Assembly (NCBI GenBank): GCA_032209605.1
Contig: JASFXZ010000016.1
Location: forward strand, 6,138,001-6,202,000
Direction of reading: 5' to 3'
Length of the DNA: 64,000 nucleotides
From: Mactromeris polynyma
Taxonomy: Eukaryota > Mollusca > Bivalvia > Venerida > Mactridae
The notes beneath the pieces are model-generated. The model ran no database searches and was not told the DNA's origin. It was given only the letters and a program-made list of their open reading frames with translations. Of the stretch, positions 33,880-43,750 are shown one piece after another. Each line of letters begins with the position of its first letter. The first letter of the stretch is position 1. Both the position numbers and the translations under genes were made by a program.

Positions 33880-34142
33880 AATCAATAGTATTCCATTCTT
33901 GCATACATGTGTCTTTTGTGAGATGTCTGTGGTTGGTTTTATTGTCAGATCATCGTAACTTGTGTAGCTTCTGGTGATCTCATTTATCGTTATGATTATG
34001 ATGCATGTATGAACATGGGTAGATGTGCAGACATGTTTTAATGTTGATTACTTACATTGTTGCTGTTTGAAGACCATATTGTAAAAAAGTTGCACCTGTA
34101 GCTTAATGTGATATCTTCATGAAATAAAGATAGTATTATTAG
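33880..34142 (+). mobile_element. LINE 3' UTR fragment (family of 144-655)
   Basis: GAATCAATAGTATTCCATTC, CATGTGTCTTTTGTGAGATG and a terminal AAATAAAGATAGTATTATTA match the UTRs at 40.96 kb and 51.14 kb. The coding tail is missing. Confidence 0.7.
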
Positions 34143-34211
34143 CAGAACCACGCGATATTCGTGAGCATGGAACCTGATCCTTTCTGTCTTGTTTTTATGC
34201 CTCGTCCACGT

Positions 34212-34268
34212 TTTCTTTTGCCAGGAACTGTCTAGGGAAGTGCTCATATGCCAATGTGGCTTTCCTTG
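34212..34268 (+). repeat. Weak match to the right module of the array-bearing repeat
   Basis: CTAGGGAAGTGCTCATATGC then CAATGTGGCTTTCCTTGC resembles the GGGGAGGCATTGTCT...ATGTGGC...TTCCCTG module seen at 9.32, 46.86, 52.51 and 61.0 kb. Divergence is high. Confidence 0.35.
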
Positions 34269-34772
34269 CTCAGCATCTTTCAACTATAATAGAAAATCGA
34301 AAAGGTCTAACATCATACAAACCGCTTCCACAAATACGGTTGAATAACATCCTTATTCAGATTGTCTTAAAACAAAGAAATGAATGAAAAGTTCTCAAAT
34401 TATATTTCAGCAAATTTATCTACAAAATAAAGTGTGCGTCGTCAGCAATATCACATGTACGGATTTTGTCTGCCGGGTTTCCTCATTGGAATTAATCAAC
34501 GTCTGGTAAAGTTCTAAAGAAGTCAAATCATGCGTGTGTAGCTTTACTGCATCACTTTCAATCTCATTACAAGCATCTTTGATTCTGTTGAATTAAATAA
34601 AACATTCATTCTCAGTCATAGCACAATGACCTCAGACAAAACAGCGATTATAAGTTTTATTTTTTTTGCTGCGTGTAATATTTCTCAGGGTCTCTATTAC
34701 AATCAGGAATGGAAAATATTTTACACCGTGGTCTTCATAGTACATGTGCCGTACAAGATGACTGAACATTAT

Positions 34773-35005
34773 GTCGGTTAGACCCCAAAATTTGATGTGT
34801 ATTGATGGTTACCGATCAGGTCGAATCTTTAAAATAGGCACCGAGTAGCCGCATTGTAACACAAGTTACTCACGTGCATTTCGTTTTTTTCGAGGCTTAA
34901 GCCTTAAACTCGATACAGATTTTATTTGTTTTCCGTACATTGTCCGAAAATGTATGTAATTTCCGTATTTTGGCACAAACAGCAGGTATTTGGGGTCGAA
35001 CCGAC
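34773..35005. mobile_element. MITE with GTCGGTTNGACCCCAAA ends
   Basis: Left GTCGGTTAGACCCCAAAA and right TTTGGGGTCGAACCGAC are inverted repeats with one mismatch over about 17 bp, 233 bp apart. A central AGGCTTAAGCCT palindrome lies near 34897. No coding capacity. Confidence 0.65.
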
Positions 35006-35344
35006 GGAATTTTCAGCCATCTTGTTCGGCAAATGTTCTATGGAGACCACGTGATACTCCCCGGTGTTTTAATACTCTTTGAAATAATTATCTCATATGG
35101 CATTGATGATTTTTTGTTATTTCGCACACTTTTTAAACAATGATTTAAACCACTATGTTCAATGTTATTTATAATTCAATGTTTCAGATATGAGGCATAA
35201 GATAAACGCCGAAGTCCAGCAGGAAATGCCACAACGAGTACACCAACCTCTAAGGCATAACGAGACGCGAAATACAGACAAAACAAACAAGACATAAATA
35301 GAAATGATGAGCGACAAATTAGTAGACCACCTTGGAACGGTCAG

Positions 35345-35440
35345 TGCCAAAACAACAACAACAACAACTTTTATTCAGCATTAAGCAAAAAAACATGCTT
35401 CTAGCCTACATAAATACAAAATAATATACAGGTAAACAGA
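35345..35440 (-). mobile_element. Retroposon 3' end with (TTG)n tail
   Basis: On the minus strand, TTAATGCTGAATAAAAG is followed by five TTG repeats and TTTT at about 35350. A polyadenylation-like signal and simple-repeat tail fit the 3' end of a LINE or SINE inserted on the minus strand. The source is unknown. Confidence 0.5.
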
Positions 35441-35526
35441 TGTAGTGAATAAGTCATGATAATTAATTGAGACAAAGGATAATTTTAATGAGAAGCGTAA
35501 GTAAAAAGGAAATAATAATCATAATA

Positions 35527-36562
35527 CGAGGTGTGTCCAAAAAGTTCGTGGACAACTTCGATTTTAAGAAAAATAACGCAGATAACAAAAAGATAAATAT
35601 ATCACTCTATTCACGAACCATTTGTGATACGTTGTTCAAAACACTGTGCAGTTACATAAAACAGTAACAAAATAATGCAAGATTCGCAATGACCAGTGAT
35701 ATATGTAGGATATGCGGCGCACGTCGCGACGTCACATTGACGTTAACGTGATAATTCACTTATAACTGTTAAAAAAGATGCCTCCGTGTTAAATATTTAG
35801 AGAAGTAGGCACCAAGCGAGCGCACCCTTTGTTTATTCCAAGGCAGGGTTTCTGTATGTTAAGCACTGTCCCATGACTAAGTCCATGGCGTTTACTTATA
35901 TCGCGGAAAGTCACCCGACGGTCTTCTGCTAAGATTTTTTCAACCGACGCAATGAATTTGGTGTTAATTTTGTTCGGCCTACCCAACCTGGCATCGTCCG
36001 TTGATAACCGCCTGCTTGAAAAGATGTTGATGCCTCTTATATACAAGCGAACGGGAAACTGAGGAATATCCTGTGGCTCTCTGTAATGTTGTCATAGTGT
36101 ATGTGGGTTTTTATTCAATGAAGCGCACATTTTAATAAAAGTTTCCTCTTCTTCAACGTCGAAAAACGCCGTTTTCAAATCAAAATCAAAAACAGGGGCG
36201 GTGCAAATTTGATTGACTACTGCACGTTTTACAACTGACGCAGTCAAAAATCGCAGGAAATGACGTCCCTACATTAATGACACTAAAATCATTACTTCGG
36301 TGCTCCTTTCCGCGCCATAAAAATCCTGTTACTAAAGCTGTTAAGAAAACAACAATTACTTTAATATCTGGACTGCGCCGGTCCGTCATATATGTAGGTA
36401 TGAAAATGCGCATACTTTGTTTATTTCCTAATGTTGTTTTAATTAAGTCGCGCAAATTCATCGGTATTAAGTCAATAAATATATTAAGCTACATTAACAT
36501 GATATATTGACGTAGAAATTATAAACATTAAAGGTGTCCACGAACGTTTTGGACACACCTCG
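35527..36562 (-). mobile_element. mariner-type DNA transposon, internally deleted
   Basis: The ends are inverted repeats: left CGAGGTGTGTCCAAAAAG then TTCGTGGAC, right GTCCACGAACG then TTTTGGACACACCTCG. TA lies on both sides (35525-35526 and 36563-36564), the exact target of Tc1/mariner elements. At 1036 bp it is shorter than the usual roughly 1.3 kb. Its minus strand encodes only the N-terminal part of a transposase; the region that should hold the DDD catalytic triad is absent. It is non-autonomous, though its ends could still be recognised by a transposase supplied elsewhere. Confidence 0.92.
35786..36180 (-). pseudogene. mariner transposase N-terminal (DNA-binding) remnant
   Basis: On the minus strand the frame reads FFDVEEEETFIKMCASLNKN, meets a stop, then continues through DDARLGRPNKINT, DRRVTFRDISKRHGLSHG and GINKGCARLVPTSLN. 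These correspond in order to the first helix-turn-helix, the GRP linker, the second helix-turn-helix and the WVPR-type motif before the catalytic domain (here LVPTSLN). The frame ends right there, so no DDD motif can be made. An ATG-led product is not possible without passing the internal stop. Confidence 0.85.
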
Positions 36563-36569
36563 TATGTAT

Positions 36570-37275
36570 TGACATGTGTATCATTATAAATTTGAGGAGG
36601 ATGTTTTAATCTAATTCATTTCTAAGTTTGTTTGGGACTGGGAGTTTAAGCTTGGGCCCGGTGTCAAGAGTTCAAGCTACCCCATCCCCTATTCAAGTTA
36701 CCCCCAGTAATCCCGATTTCATAAAAGTTTCCATACAGTGAATTAGGGGGCAATAGTTTTATGATCACCAAGAAATGACAATACAAAATATTCCAATATT
36801 CAAACCGATGTATTTGCTGGGTGATTACAAGTTTTACATTCAAAGCGTTAAATCGCTCGTAAAAAATATACAATGATATCTTTTACAGACTAATCTAAAT
36901 GGTAATCATGACATATATATAACGAATCGTCCTATCCGAGTGCAGATATGGAAATTCTTATGAATAAGATTCGTTTAGCGAGAACGTATTATTTATTCCC
37001 ATCTATTGTATTTGCCTCACCGCATCTGGTGATGAATATATTCATAACAAACAAAACGTTATTTTATGCGCAATTCGTGAATATCTCTGGAAGTTGCGTC
37101 TTGGTCCTGTATTGCTGAATTACAATTCGTCTTGGATCATGAATACAGACTAAATCACAATAAGTGCAAATACAACAGTTTCAACAAGTCTGATAATGGA
37201 TATATGTAATTAAACTGCTCACTTTAGGCAACTCGGATGTGTCTGAGGAAGCTGTAAAGGACATGTGACATATGA
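36570..37275. other. Unannotated AT-rich stretch
   Basis: Nothing recognisable is seen. Confidence 0.35.
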
Positions 37276-37294
37276 AGTAATACTGATCACTTCA

Positions 37295-37395
37295 AATGGA
37301 GCACTATGGCGCATTGGATTCTTAATGATCATGATCTATGTCTTCACATTGGCCACCCACCGTCTACGGAAAAGTACGGTATTTGCTATATTTGT
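37295..37395 (+). repeat. Dispersed repeat containing CCGTCTACGGAAAAGT, copy 1
   Basis: GGAGCACTATGGCGCATTGG to GTCTACGGAAAAGTACGG is shared with 42858-43050 and, in inverse orientation, 43525-43565. No coding. Confidence 0.6.
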
Positions 37396-37812
37396 TGCGT
37401 TTTTTGTTGTTGATTTTACGAGTAACCACTGACTGCCATATTTACCGAGAAAACAGGTAAATTGTTTAACTAAAATTTGACTAAAATTAGCTTCAGATTA
37501 AGCAATGGCAAAGACAAATGTATCAATCTCTGGATAGTTCGCAATATTCCGTTACCATATACGATGTATACCTAGTAAGTATTGTCAAAAATGAATAACA
37601 AATAGATACCATATTAAATCTGCAATGGAAATCTGTCTCTGTGGAATTCGCTATCACGAAAAATGTACGAGGGTAATTGTTTGCAAATCCGCAGAGTTTT
37701 GGTTCCTGTATCGATTCAGCCATTTTTATTATGTAAGTATTGATTGTAAGTACATCGAGCATTGTTAAAATTAAGTTCAGTTTTATTGCAATGTGTTTAT
37801 GGTGTCGAATTC

Positions 37813-38169
37813 TTAAAGGTACATACTCTTGATTTTTGTCAAAATATACTTAAGTCATAAAAAGAGGAAATCGGCTGTAAATGTCTTCACACAGATGTAC
37901 TCTACAATAATGGATTTTCACTTTTGCTTACATGTTTCCCCAAAACAGAGATTAAAGCGTCCAATACGGGTATTTTCTATTCTGACCTACGCGCCGAGTT
38001 AGTGCTAGCATAGGAAATACCAGTTTCGGACGTAATTTGCTGTCCAATGAATCTTTGAAGAAAAATCATAATGCAGTGTTTTAGTGTCTGCATCAATGGA
38101 GTAACATTCAATTTTCTCAAAAGTATCATTTGACATATTTTGACGTAAAATAAGACTATCTACCTTTAA
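37813..38169. mobile_element. TTAA-flanked MITE, copy 2
   Basis: It starts TTAAAGGTACATACTCTTG and ends AGACTATCTACCTTTAA. The internal GGGTATTTTCTAT...AGGAAATACC palindrome is conserved. Orientation matches copy 1. Confidence 0.8.
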
Positions 38170-38692
38170 GCCTCATGCAAATGATCGACACAGTTAATAT
38201 GGATGAAATTAATTTCCTCTTCGCTCTTATCACTCTTTCCGTATTATCTAATTTCCAGGAAATTGATATGTCGATATACAATATACAGGGAACACATTGA
38301 ACTCATTCAGGGTTATGTTGGCAATATAATAGATGTATGTTTATAATCAACCATTTCAAAACGACAATTATGACCAGTAATTGAATCGAAATGTCAGATG
38401 TTTCGTGACAACGTTTTCTAATTAAATGTAATGTCGTGATAATGAAACATATTGACATCAATATTTTATATCAATTATTTTTTCTCGATTATTTCCTGTC
38501 TCCAGAAGGACACACTAATCAGTCATATTATATTCCCACATTTCGATGAATAGAGTATATTAAAATGTGCGAAACGGATATACCAAACGTGATTGAAACA
38601 TTAACATTATGTACTTTATATACTAATAAAGTGGAATAACACATTTTATGTTATTATTGTATGTAAAAAACTTATTCACATACAGTAGAACT

Positions 38693-39279
38693 TCGAAACC
38701 TCGAAAGTAATGGATCGAAAACAGTAGATACCTCGAACAGGTTCTTCAGTCCTGGCGAAATCCCTTCTTATTTCATATTAGTTTAGTTTAAAGTTATTAA
38801 TTTACATCGATCGTGAAACAAGTTCTTACAACTTATACTAGTCACTCTCGATGACTGCTTCCAGGCTACCAACCAGTACTCGCACCAATTTTAGAGATTG
38901 TGAAGTTCGTGATCAAACTCCGCATATCGCGGGGATCGAACCTTCGGATCAGGAGTCAGGCGCTCTATCCCTCCACCACTGTGCCTCCTATTATTTAACA
39001 GTAGATCACTCTAACAGAGATAGGTCGAACACTCGAACATAATTTGCTTTCCCATGCTACCATTTCTTGAAATTATTAAACAAAAGTGTAAACTTTATTG
39101 AGTAAATTTTGTCGAATTGTCAAAATTTATTATCTTAACTATTTTGATAATGCATAGTACACTCGTACCGGGAACAGTCCATTCGTACATACACATGTAT
39201 ACCATGGATGCCTCGAACAATAGATGGCTCGAAATAAGTGCTGGACCCGACGGCAGTTCGAGGTTTCGAAGTTTTACTA
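38693..39279. mobile_element. pogo-like element with TTCGAAACCTCGAA ends
   Basis: Left end CAGTAGAACTTCGAAACCTC and right end GAGGTTTCGAAGTTTTACTA are inverted repeats, with TA on both sides (38691-38692 and 39280-39281). CCTCGAAC-like words recur just inside both ends. It carries no transposase frame and contains a tRNA-derived insertion. Confidence 0.8.
38925..38995 (-). repeat. tRNA-derived fragment (Arg-CCT-like) nested in the pogo-like element
   Basis: On the minus strand, GTGGTGGAGGGATAGAGCGC, the loop CTCCTGA and AAGGTTCGATCCCCGC follow tRNA order. Compared with the piece at 19971-20040, the box B here is better preserved. It is probably the head of a short SINE that landed inside the element. 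Confidence 0.6.
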
Positions 39280-39481
39280 TAGTTGGTACGGAGTAATATT
39301 CTTGACGACCAAAATATTTTTATTTCACTGAATTGTACGTAATTTGCAATAAAATGAGATTAACTCCTGACTTTCTTCTAAGAAACTTCGCTGTCATTGA
39401 AGAACCCTAGGCATAAACTGTGAAATGTGACAGTTGCAGATATGTAAACACCTATAAGAAGTTTTTATAAGGCCTAAAAAA

Positions 39482-39600
39482 TTTGTTTGTTTCAGGTTTC
39501 GTGCCCCCCCCCCCCCCCAAAAAAAGGTAGGTAGGTCGTTTTCAAACGAAGCAAATCAAACATAGATTTAAATGATTAAATGTTTTTGATAAATATCATA
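39482..39600 (+). repeat. Left half of a GTTTCAGGTTTC-type MITE with a C15/A7 junction
   Basis: GTTTGTTTCAGGTTTCGTG leads into C15 (39504-39518), A7 and GGTAGGTAGGTCG, then CATAGATTTAAATGA. It matches the left half of the complete element at 55206-55543. The C run has expanded from the CCCC found there. Confidence 0.65.
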
Positions 39601-40157
39601 AGTGTTGATATAAACCTAAAAGAAAGTATTTCAATTGAAAACATTGCAAGTATTGGTGAGTTATTTACCACGTGTTTTCTGAATGCAAAGTGAAAACCTT
39701 GTATCAACACAACTGTCAAATATAAACCCAATTCGATAAGGCTTTCATTATCGATTTATCCATTATATTGGAGATAGGGTGGGAAGGTTGTTTAAATCAT
39801 ATGATACAATTTTGACTCGTTGTATAAAGGTTGTATACAACACCCCTATAATCGATAGTTAGGTAAACACGATAATGAAAGAAATTGCGAATTTGAGTGA
39901 AACAACCTATTATTATTGCTAATGCATTTTACTATCGGCAGTAAACACTAAAAGCATCAGTTATGAAATAGTTTTGTCATTTTCCGATGCACTTTAAGTG
40001 TTCTATTGCAATAGTTCCTTTATCGATTATTTTTATGAGGTCATTATAAACATTAATGACTGTTCCACACGAGATATCTGCAAGTTATTTATCACATAAC
40101 CGATATCGTCATATCCCATAAACGATAGAACTTAGGGGCATAACATGAAAAGTGACG

Positions 40158-40521
40158 TTAAAGGAAGATAGCCTGATTTTATATCAAAATATGTTACGTA
40201 ATAATTTTGAGAACATGGCATTTTAATGACTTTATACAGACATACTCTAAAACATTTCAATGTATCTTTTCGTACAAAATTCCTGGAACTGCACAGACAC
40301 GAGTTCATTACAGGTATTTCCTATGTTAGCGCTAACTCGGCGCGTAGATCAGGATATAAAATACCGGCATCAGACACTTGTCTTTGTGACTTTGGTAAAC
40401 ATGTAATCAAAGTGACAATGCAGTGTTGTTGAGTACATCTGTATGAAGTAAAGTACCACCAATAGTCTCATATTTATTACTAAGTACATTTTGTCAAAAG
40501 AGTAAGACTTCGTACCTTTAA
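40158..40521. mobile_element. TTAA-flanked MITE, copy 3 (inverted)
   Basis: It starts TTAAAGGAAGATAGCCTGA and ends AAGACTTCGTACCTTTAA. It lies in the opposite orientation to copies 1 and 2, with TTAGCGCTAACTCGGCGCG in the core. Confidence 0.8.
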
Positions 40522-40739
40522 ACATAATTTCTGGTTGTGAAATACATTTTACCTTCAGTAATTCACCGTTTGATACACCCGAGTATATGAATTACCATAT
40601 CACCGTGATGTTTTGATGGTAGAAAGCATTACGAGTTTATGGTAATCACCAATGGTACTGCTAAATGTTGCATAGAAAGAAAGAATATCCACACGCAATC
40701 TGCTACAAGATATATGCAGGAAATCACATGTTGAGTGAG

Positions 40740-41232
40740 TAAGATCGTTTGATTACAGAACAAATGTTAACTGACATAGCTCCCTTTTCCTTTAAATCAA
40801 ATTATGGTAAACGAACGTTCTCTTTTTTTGCTAGTGAGGTATGTTTAACTCCTGTAAATATACGTATTATGTATGTGATTCATGGGCCAAAAGCCTACAA
40901 TCTTGAAATAAACTGTATCTTTTACAGATACATTCAAAAATAATTATAGGACATACTTAATGCTGAATCAATAATATTTCATTCTTGCACGTATGTGTCT
41001 TATGTGAGGTGTCTGAGGTTGTTTTATCATTTATTTTCAGATCATCTTAACTTTTGTAGCTTTTGATAATCTCTTTTATCACTATAATTATGTTGTATGT
41101 ATGTACATGTGTAGATGTGCAGACATTTATAATGTTGATTTCTTACATTGTTGTTGCTTGAAGACCACATTGTAAAAAAGTTACATCTGTAGCTTATTGT
41201 GTTATCTTCGTAAATAAAGATATTATTATTAT
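40740..41232 (+). pseudogene. LINE 3' end (family of 144-655), copy 2
   Basis: The frame encodes TDIAPFSFKSNYGKRTFSFF, then FASEVCLTPVNIR, aligned to the first copy but with a short deletion that turns WNSI into CLT. About 60 bases of unrelated sequence are inserted after VNIR, before the TTTACAGATACATTC segment. The UTR ends AAATAAAGATATTATTATTA. Confidence 0.75.
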
Positions 41233-41234
41233 GA

Positions 41235-41780
41235 TGATTCTTTATTTATTTTGGTTTTATAAACAACATCTTTGTTCCTCCTGCACCAAACAAAACCACC
41301 AATAAGGCCATAATACACTCGACTGTGTGTTACATACAATATAATTGAAATGATTGCAAATCACAAAACAGTGATACTACTATATATAAATTACAATTAT
41401 GGATTAAGAATATTGTCTCGCATTTTACACAATAGGCAAATGCTTCAGGGGAGCTATGAATTGTTAGTCCCAATAAAGATTGTAATTATAAGTTTATTTC
41501 AAAACATTTACAATATCTAAAATATTTCCATATTTTAATAAACCATCAAACAAGTTGTTCATGCACTTAAGTTGGCCTATTAAATTTCGGAGGATTTGAT
41601 ATCGATGCCAAAAGCAATACTTTCTTATCTTGTCGACCGATTGATTTAACCTAGTTTATCATGTTTTTATTTACACTCGACGTCAACAGATTTGCTTGGT
41701 AGGAGCACAGAAATCAGTGACGTCATATCACGTGATTTCGGTTTTTAATATGATTAGTCGCTGTTGTTGTAGTTGGTTTC
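41235..41780. other. Unannotated AT-rich stretch
   Basis: The first bases (AATAAAGAATCATCATAATAA on the minus strand, split by line) may be a retroposon tail facing the LINE above. Nothing else is recognised. Confidence 0.3.
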
Positions 41781-41781
41781 A

Positions 41782-42079
41782 TGTAGCGGATCCGTAGTCC
41801 AGCGGTAACGCGCTTGGACTTGTAATCCTGGGATCGCAGGTTCGATTCCCCGCTCCACCACTAACCGTACTAACAGTCTTTCGGACGAGACTTTAAAAAC
41901 CGATGTCCCGTGTATGATGCTTTACATCGAACACGTAAAAGAACCAGGGGTGCTTCTGGAACTGGGGCATCTTCTGTATCATGCACTATCCTCCAAAAAG
42001 CTGATATGACTAACATTCTTCCGGAGGCGTCGCCCATGTGGGAAACCGGTGGCGACGATAAATAAATGCAAATACAACA
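41782..42079 (+). mobile_element. SINE family B (tRNA-Thr-like), best-preserved copy with target duplication
   Basis: Box A TAGTCCAGCGGTAACGCG (41795-41812) and box B GGTTCGATTCC (41839-41849) are near consensus for an RNA polymerase III internal promoter. The anticodon-like loop CTTGTAA reads Thr-TGT. The body has GATGCTTTACATCGAACACG and TTCTGTATCATGCACTATCC. The tail is GATAAATAAATGCAAATAC. An 11-bp direct repeat AGTTGGTTTCA flanks it (41771-41781 and 42080-42090). Of the copies here, this is the one most likely to have been active recently. Confidence 0.88.
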
Positions 42080-42089
42080 AGTTGGTTTC

Positions 42090-42850
42090 ACATCATATTT
42101 GTGCTGTGCTGAATATTTTTATCGCATACAGAACTTCTCGGAAGCACATCGGTAATTTACCACAATCCTGGCCCGGTCAGACATGACGTAGTTTTAAATA
42201 ACATTTTGTGTTCTTCGTAGGCGTTCTTTTTACAGTCGAAACAGAAATAACTGTGTTATAATTTCAGTTATTTAGATAGAGAAAATTACCCTTCTTGTAT
42301 TGTTTAAGAATCGCTGGGAGTATTATATCAATATACCCATATCTGATATGTTTTACTCAATTTACTTGACAGAAAGACTTTCGGGCAATGTTATTCTATC
42401 TATTACGTCCATCATGGTATGAAGCAACATTCGTGTTCTAACTAATGCACATTCGAGATAATGTCACTACAGAATTGAAATTTTAATATGCTGAATACCG
42501 GTAAATGTAGGCGCAGATTATTACAGACTTGATAACCGTACGAGCTGGAATGACAATTTAGAATTTTATTTCATTTTAAGAACTGTCAGGATACAGATAC
42601 TTATTTCCGCTAAACACCGCTATAATGGTCTTTAAAATGAAGATCGACGAAAATGCATCGTTCATTTCGTTTTATTTTCATATTGACGTAAGATACAAGA
42701 CATCTATTAGAACAAAAAAGGTCATGTACACGCGTTTTGTAATGTTGATTTAATATCAATTTCGAGATTGTAATTCCAGAAAGCGATTCCATGTTGCAGT
42801 TGCAAGTTAAATCAATGAAAACATCCACTTTCGTTTCCTATTTGTTTCAC
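42090..42850. other. Unannotated AT-rich stretch
   Basis: Nothing recognisable is seen. Confidence 0.35.
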
Positions 42851-42857
42851 TCTTAAA

Positions 42858-43050
42858 ATGGAGCACTATGGTGCATGGGATTCTTGATGCCCATAATCTA
42901 TGTCTGCATCGTGGCCACCGTCTACGGAAAAGTCCGGTATTTACGGCATTTAATGTTGAATATTTGAAAACAAAGGATGGAGTGTGGTCTACGGAAAAGT
43001 CCGGTATGTACGGCATTTAATGTTGAAAATTTCAAAATTAAGGATGGAGT
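42858..43050 (+). repeat. Dispersed repeat with a 67-bp tandem duplication, copy 2
   Basis: TCTACGGAAAAGTCCGGTAT followed by TACGGCATTTAATGTTGAA and GGATGGAGTGTG occurs twice, starting at 42921 and 42988. The upstream part matches 37295-37395. Confidence 0.75.
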
Positions 43051-43256
43051 GTGTTCGTAAAAACTGTTTACTTGTAATGAAAGTATACGTATATAAAATA
43101 CTGATGCGCATCAGATCATTGAAGTTTCTTGTAATGAGAGTTTGCCCTGTAATACTACACTTTCTCCAATCATTCAAGAAAAATGTACTTCTTAAATTTT
43201 TATCTGACTTATCCGTCGGTTTTCTTGAATGTTTGAAGAAAATATAGAATTACTTA

Positions 43257-43377
43257 GTTTAATCATATTTGATTGTATTTATACATATAACTTTCATATT
43301 TGCACAAACCTACAAGTAACTTGTACATACATACAAAAGGGTTTGGCCAAAAGTTTTAACAACATTATCTAGGGACC
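43257..43377 (-). repeat. Short retroposon-like repeat, minus copy
   Basis: It is nearly the reverse complement of 51428-51547 over about 120 bp (shared words ATAATGTTGTTAAAACTTTT and GTATGTATGTACAAGTTAC). The minus strand ends in ACAATCAAATATGATTAAAC, similar to a retroposon tail. Confidence 0.7.
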
Positions 43378-43524
43378 TTAGAATTACTGGCCACAATCGC
43401 ACGACTGTAGGAACTTACAATGCTCTGGTGCTCCTACTAGTTATATCACTTGATTTCAAAACTTATATTTTCAATAAAAGTAAACGGGTTATCTTACCAC
43501 GGTCAGTGATTCGTTGATCAATAT

Positions 43525-43565
43525 CTACACTAAATGCCGTATTTTCCGTAGATGGTAGCCATGGT
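43525..43565 (-). repeat. Fragment of the CCGTCTACGGAAAA repeat, inverted
   Basis: AATGCCGTATTTTCCGTAGA is the reverse complement of the core at 42921-42960. Confidence 0.5.
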
Positions 43566-43750
43566 GGTATACGTTATAAAAAATACCATTAAATCATCAC
43601 CTTTATCCCATGACAGGGGTTATTTTTCCATAATGGTCTTGGAAAAATGAAAACACGATAAACGCCTTTAGCTATATCTATTTTACATGCATTAAAATGC
43701 TAATGTTTGTTTGACTACTAGAATTGATACATGACGATATTATGGCATGT

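Noticed and set aside
36186..36461. 91-codon frame inside the mariner as part of the transposase
   Set aside because: Its sequence does not resemble any transposase segment and lies upstream of the recognisable N-terminal part.
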